NCBI GenBank assembly: GCA_034508935.3
Contig: CM067444.1
Coordinates: forward strand, 82,003,243-82,067,242
Origin: Berghia stephanieae
Lineage: Eukaryota; Mollusca; Gastropoda; Nudibranchia; Aeolidiidae
DNA: 64,000 nucleotides
Direction of reading: 5' to 3'
Shown here: piece after piece, positions 59,901 through 64,000 of the stretch
How positions within the stretch are numbered: position 1 is the stretch's first letter
Layout: each line of letters starts with the position of its first letter
Program-made: the position numbers and the translations under genes
The notes under the pieces: generated by a model
What the model was told of the DNA's origin: nothing
Databases searched by the model: none
What the model saw: only the letters and a program-made list of their open reading frames with translations

Positions 59901-62304
59901 CCTCAAGCTGAAACTTCCTCGTGGAAAACTCATCAGCTCAACATTCAACATTCACAATTCTTTTTGTGGGAGCTATCCAAGTTGTTCCACAGTCTTATAG
60001 TTGAGGCCAGTCCAATTTGGATTGTGGCAACATAAATTCAGATGATCATCTCTATCATAGTGGGGGTCCAGATAGCTCAGTTGGTTGAGCAATGGCTAGA
60101 GATGCAAATGGAATGGGATCAATCTCGGTTGAAACCAAGATTTTTCCTGACCCCCCCCCCCCCTCATTTATCCATCCAGCAGTGATTGAGTAGCTGGATC
60201 TTTTAGTTTTGGCAGAGAATACATTGCGATAGACTATGATGCTATCCAAAAGGGTAGCAAGCAATTACTTTTGTCCATTTAGAACTATAGAAAATGGGAT
60301 TAACTCTGGCACCATGGGCCCCTATGGTCTTAAAGACTACTTTTTCCCCCCCTTCATAATAGTTGCTACAATATCTGTTGATATTTTCCCACTTTTTCTT
60401 CAGGTGATAGAGATAAAGCCAAAAAATTCATTAAGGCAGCCTATTCTTATGGAGCTGAACCACAGTCACTGATAAGAGAAGCAGCAAAACGTCTTTGTAC
60501 AGGTTGTCACCAACTTATGTCTGATGATGATGTCTCATGTAAGTGTTATATCTCCTTATACAAATGTGGTAAGATTTTTTCAGGATTTGGTAGGACTTTT
60601 TGAGGTAGGACATTGATGGACACCCTGCCCTATTATGTCAAATATTTGGTGAAATCAGGAGTAGTAATAGCAATAGTAGTAGTAATCGTGGTAGTCGAAA
60701 AAGAAGAATAGGAGGAGCAGTAGCAGCAGAACATGAAAGAGAAAACAACCCCTGGTCTCTGGTAGTCCCTGTCATAGCCAATGCTGCTTTCTTTGGGGAT
60801 ATTGAAAACTCTTCTGTATGATTTCCACTGTCCTTGTGTTTCATTTACTTAGGATTTTTTTGTAAACATTTGAGCAATGCGAATATTGTATTGTCAGAAT
60901 TTAAGTTATTCATAAAATATAACCAAAGCTTCATTTACAGACACTGGGTGGGGATCCTGACCTCCCATAGCGGGCAGGGCGGTACATACTGTGTCTTCTA
61001 TCCCCTTATATCTGTTATCCAACATGCTTTCTGTCTTTGTCTCGGAATGAGATTACTTGGTTTTGTCCTGGCACTGGCCGGAATCCTAGCTGGGAGGGAA
61101 ACAGTCAAATGCATAATTATTGTTTTGGGAGATGATATTTTTTTCCTTTTAAATCATCTCTCTGTTATGTATTATTATTTTATTTTGAATGTATAATGTA
61201 AGCATTTGAGTGTGTTCCTCTTTGTTGGATTTTGTGCTTGTGTCTGGATGAGACTTGTAGGTGATTTCAAACTAAGTACATTGGTGGTATGCTCTTGGAA
61301 TCTACATCTGATCCCTATTTGTTCTCAATTCCCCTTTGTCTTACTTTTTCTTGGGTGCTTTAATTGTAATTCTAGAACTTTTTACTATCACATTTTCTTC
61401 CCTTTTACTGGCGCTGATATAACCTAAATGTGTTGCAAGCACCGTAAAACCCTTAAAAACACACAAATAAAAACATCATTTACAGACAACCCATGTTTAA
61501 AATTACAACTTTGTAATAATATGCATTAGGATAGGCAAATTTTGTTATTGTGGTCATGAGATACCTTTTTATTGTTATTATGATCTTAAGATACCTTTTT
61601 ATTGTTATTGTGATCATAAGATACTTTTATTGCTATTGTGATCATGAGATACCTTTTTATTGTTTTTATGATCTTGAGATACCTTTTTATTGTTATTATG
61701 ATCATGAGGTACCTTTTATCCCCAACAGATCCTTGTAGATCATTTCCATTTTACAGTTGATTTTATGATTATTATTAATTTCTATTAGCCTCCTCAGGGC
61801 ATGAATCAAGTGAACCAGAGATGTCAGGGGAATTCAGTAACTCTTTTCTTAGAAAGTGAGTAATCATTTACCATTTTTATATTATCAGTTCTTCCCTCTT
61901 CAAGTTTTAGATTTTGGTAATTAAGCATAACAGTTCACTTTCAATGTCAATCCTCACCTTAAATTTAAAAGCTTAACAATATTATCTTCAGGATGCCACT
62001 TTCCCGGTGTGATGGTCTAACACAAGCTGGAACTTAAAATAAAACTTTCAGCACTTTATCAATTTAGCATTTTTACATTGTACATCATTGAAACCTCAAC
62101 CCATATACCAGAAGAAAAAAAACTAGAACAGACTGTAGTTCCCTCCCCCGTCACACCTATTTACCTATCTCTTTTACACAGTTAGGTTAACCTAGTTGTT
62201 TTTTGTTTTTTTTTAGTTTATCTCTTTCCTTTATTTTAAATATAACTTTGTAACGCACTCTTCCTCTCCCATTCTCCCACTTTCTCTCTCTCTCTCTCTA
62301 TCTT

Positions 62305-62389
<85 letters not shown>

Positions 62390-62963
62390 TTATTTTACTA
62401 TACATTTTAGTCAACCTGTGGTTTTGTGCCAACATTTCTACTATCTATTACTATTTGTTAATATACATTACTTTCACTTTCAGCACTGGCCACAAACAAG
62501 AGCATTCATCCTCCAACTTTCCTGGATTGAAATACGACACAGAAGAGCTTCAAGAAGGCTGTGACCTTTATTCTAGATTTAAAGACACTGGACACAGTGA
62601 CAGTAGAACTAGAGATGAGGACACAGAAAATACAAGTCCAGTTAGGGGGTCTTATCAACAGGATGACTCAATGACAACAAGTCCAATCACTCCCAAGACA
62701 CCTAAAACACCAGCCTTCTCTTCACAGAGATTTCAAAGTATTTTTAATTCAAAAAGACACGGTTTTGATGCTACAGAGGATGATGTTGGTCGTAAACAAA
62801 TGCCTGGTGGTGGTGATTGTGCACCTCACCAAGGTGGTGAAAATGATAGAGGCCTGAAAGAAAACCCTGGTTTACTAAACCTTGTAACACCCTGCATGAA
62901 AAAGAAACCAGAGGAAAGTCATTTACCCTCTACTCAAAAATTGGGGCGACACTCTAGTGTCAG
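56999..62963 (+). CDS. TTK: TTK/MPS1 spindle-checkpoint kinase, N-terminal TPR part, 3'-partial
   Basis: Family role: TTK (Mps1) is the dual-specificity kinase that starts the spindle assembly checkpoint at kinetochores; its N-terminal TPR domain targets it there. Exons: 56999-57165, 57371-57438, 59041-59147, 60404-60538, 61789-61855, 62484-62963; all phases join. Visible: NRPEDWKSYIDGIKLKA, SIPLTSKSLACAQ, DAENLLSYGRSNLRHFAIVH, ASAELALKTGDRDKAKKFI and YGAEPQSLIREA, which track the human TTK TPR text (NNPEDW, CKKFAFVHISFAQFEL, GAVPLEML) as I remember it. The 480-bp exon is low complexity with TSPITPKTPKTP, candidate proline-directed phosphosites, as in the TTK linker. The kinase domain lies to the right of the window. 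BUB1/BUBR1 also have TPRs but match less well. Confidence 0.83.
57446..57715 (+). mobile_element. SINE-B inserted at a TTK splice donor
   Basis: A tRNA-like head (aatagctcagttggtagagc, B box gagatcgatcccgagtg) and body (tgcgatagactagcgtccta, gcaagcaattgctattgtcc, aactggataaactcc-type text). It is flanked by a perfect 14-bp duplication TTAAAAGGTGAGTG (57432-57445 and 57716-57729) that contains the donor of exon 57371-57438. Confidence 0.9.
57834..57970. mobile_element. Foldback MITE in a TTK intron
   Basis: Arms of about 50 bp (ataatgtggacg...ggtttccca...catgatgaatga and its inverse) flank a 17-bp loop. No target duplication determined. Confidence 0.65.
58545..58710 (-). mobile_element. Second copy of the TIR-bounded tRNA-like element
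   Basis: It shares gaagtgtcagaagacaatag, aaaatttgcggcaatgggga and gcctgatctactcatttctc with the 24936 copy; its ends are again inverted but more diverged. It is in the TTK intron 57439-59040. Confidence 0.6.
60060..60345 (+). mobile_element. SINE-B copy with a C-run
   Basis: Head cagatagctcagttggttga, gatcaatctcggttgaaacc, then a run of C, body gcgatagactatgatgctat and gcaagcaattacttttgtcc. It ends about 60 bp before TTK exon 60404-60538. Confidence 0.8.
60944..61476 (+). mobile_element. Rep533 retroposon, intact reference copy
   Basis: A 533-bp unit running from ctgggtggggatcctgacc to an A-rich tail after gcaccgtaaaacccttaaa, flanked by a 12-bp direct duplication (catttacagaca at 60932-60943 and 61477-61488). 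Target duplication plus A-rich 3' end show retroposition. Near the 3' end ggcgct...aagc(g/a)cc can form a stem-loop. No tRNA-like promoter boxes and no long ORF were seen, so it is a non-autonomous non-LTR retroposon, perhaps the 3' end of a LINE. It lies in a TTK intron. At least a dozen relatives occur in the window. Confidence 0.85.
61545..61725. repeat. ~33-bp tandem repeat in a TTK intron
   Basis: About five copies of tttttattgttattgtgatc, atgagatacc with small changes. It lies between Rep533 (60944-61476) and TTK exon 61789-61855. Confidence 0.85.
62279..62392. repeat. (CT)n microsatellite in a TTK intron
   Basis: About 114 bases of CT with few interruptions, 90 bp before exon 62484-62963. 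Confidence 0.95.
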
Positions 62964-63289
62964 GTAAGCATATGCACAATTGTATTATCTTAGATTATTT
63001 TACATCTGTAGTAAGAACAGGTTAGACAGAAATTCAAGGGATCACGTCATCTATTTTGGTTTAGAAATATATAGGTTCATCAAGCTAAGGATATTTGGCA
63101 TATTGCTAATTCACATGATTGATATAGTTATATTGTTGGTTCTTAATGTCATTCTTAATTTAGTGGAAAGATAACTCTTGAATTGTGTGTCATATCTTCA
63201 TTGTAAATGTTAATTATGGACCAAGGTCAGTACAAAGATAGCCTGAGATGTTTTAAAATTATCCATTTTATACTTACTTCCTCACTTAG

Positions 63290-63520
63290 GCCCATGAGTC
63301 CAGCTGGAGCATAGGCCACTGACAAATCCCCTCCATCTTGTTCGGCTTTATGCCATATTCTTGGCTTCTCTCTATGTTAAGCCTTCAGTTTTTAGATTCT
63401 CCATCAATGCCCTCCTCCAGCTATTAAGGGCTGCCTTCTCTTCCTCATTCCCTGTGGGTTCCATGTAAGAGTCTGTCTGGTAATATTTGTTGCAGGCCCT
63501 CTCAGGGTGTGGCCCAGCCA
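63290..63520 (-). mobile_element. LINE ORF2 C-terminal fragment
   Basis: Antisense reading gives [20 protein letters not shown] and RTRWRGFVSGLCSSWTHG with internal stops, the usual end of LINE ORF2 (WRREAKxMAxDRxRWRxFV). It lies in the terminal TTK intron. Confidence 0.6.
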
Positions 63521-63559
63521 TTATCATCCCCTCCTCTTAATTTCTACCTCTATTTCTTC

Positions 63560-63985
63560 TTGGCCTGTCATTTCCCGTATTTTGTGTTTCTCTCTGTTTT
63601 TGTTCTGGATATTTTCCTGGTCCTTGCAGGGATCCTTAGGTCAAATGTAATTTTTTTTTTTTGTTGAGAGAGGATATTTTTTTCCTTGTAAATCAGCTCT
63701 TTTTTTTTTTTTTTTACTATTATAGTTTCTAGTTTTTAATTTAAGGTACTTTTTAAACATTTGCTTCTGCCTAAATGGAACTTAAAGATAATATTAGAAC
63801 AGGCACATTAATGGAATTTATTGCCTCGGAATGTTCTATTCCCTATTTGGACAAGTCCCCTTTATTTAACTTTTTCTTTGGTGTTTTTAATTTCAGATCC
63901 ACAATTTTTCCTCATTCATATTCCATTTTACTGGTGCTGAAATTACTACAAGAGTCACTTGTGCCGTAAAACTCTAAAAACATCC
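63560..63985 (+). mobile_element. Rep533 copy, diverged
   Basis: It retains ttccttgtaaatca, ttccctatttggac, tttactggtgctgaaat and gtgccgtaaaactctaaaaa. It lies in the TTK intron that runs off the right edge. Confidence 0.65.
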
Positions 63986-64000
63986 AATAAACTGGAAGCG

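Noticed and set aside
56999-60538. BUB1 or BUBR1 rather than TTK
   Set aside because: The TPR block order and the FAIVH/AELAL/GAEP text follow TTK; the BUB-type GLEBS and KEN features were not seen. The kinase domain, outside the window, would settle it.

Overview
The window is AT-rich, intron-rich invertebrate DNA. Introns are roughly 0.2-3 kb, splice sites are canonical GT-AG, and at least four tRNA-headed short repeats, simple sequence and small DNA transposons are abundant. A marine invertebrate such as an echinoderm or mollusc is plausible, but nothing here fixes the phylum.

Three conserved eukaryotic genes carry the coding content. (1) SHPRH, + strand, about 662-21254: the C-terminal two thirds of a SNF2-type ATPase/RING E3 ubiquitin ligase of DNA damage tolerance, in 23 exons that join in frame. 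Its 5' part lies left of the window. (2) akirin, - strand, 44390-37361: a complete 195-residue nuclear cofactor/proteasome adaptor in four coding exons; the last exon holds only 11 coding bases and completes the C-terminal SYVS. (3) TTK/MPS1, + strand, about 56162-62963 and beyond the right edge: the TPR-containing N-terminal part of the spindle-checkpoint kinase. The kinase domain is not in the window.

Between the genes: 21.4-37.3 kb is a transposon-rich spacer. It holds a Tc1-like element beside a TA-flanked MITE, a 1.4-kb element with an 8-bp target duplication, a 42-bp minisatellite, and a cluster of a 0.53-kb retroposon family called Rep533 here. 44.4-56.2 kb, between akirin and TTK, holds a hAT-type MITE just upstream of akirin, an array of inverted 190-bp units each carrying a TGACGTCA palindrome, pieces of a LINE interrupted by a pogo-like element that keeps its transposase C-terminus, and a Mutator-like MITE with 9-bp target duplications.

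The three genes are not an operon, but all belong to genome-maintenance or nuclear protein-quality pathways, and their human orthologues all lie on 6q (from general knowledge), so the block looks like an ancestral linkage group. The most informative local observations concern splice sites. A SINE inserted at a TTK donor and its target duplication copied that donor. Two SHPRH introns begin with tandem arrays that copy the exon end, one of them with the donor GT intact. The SHPRH C-terminal tail is about 190 residues long, acidic and contains no lysine.
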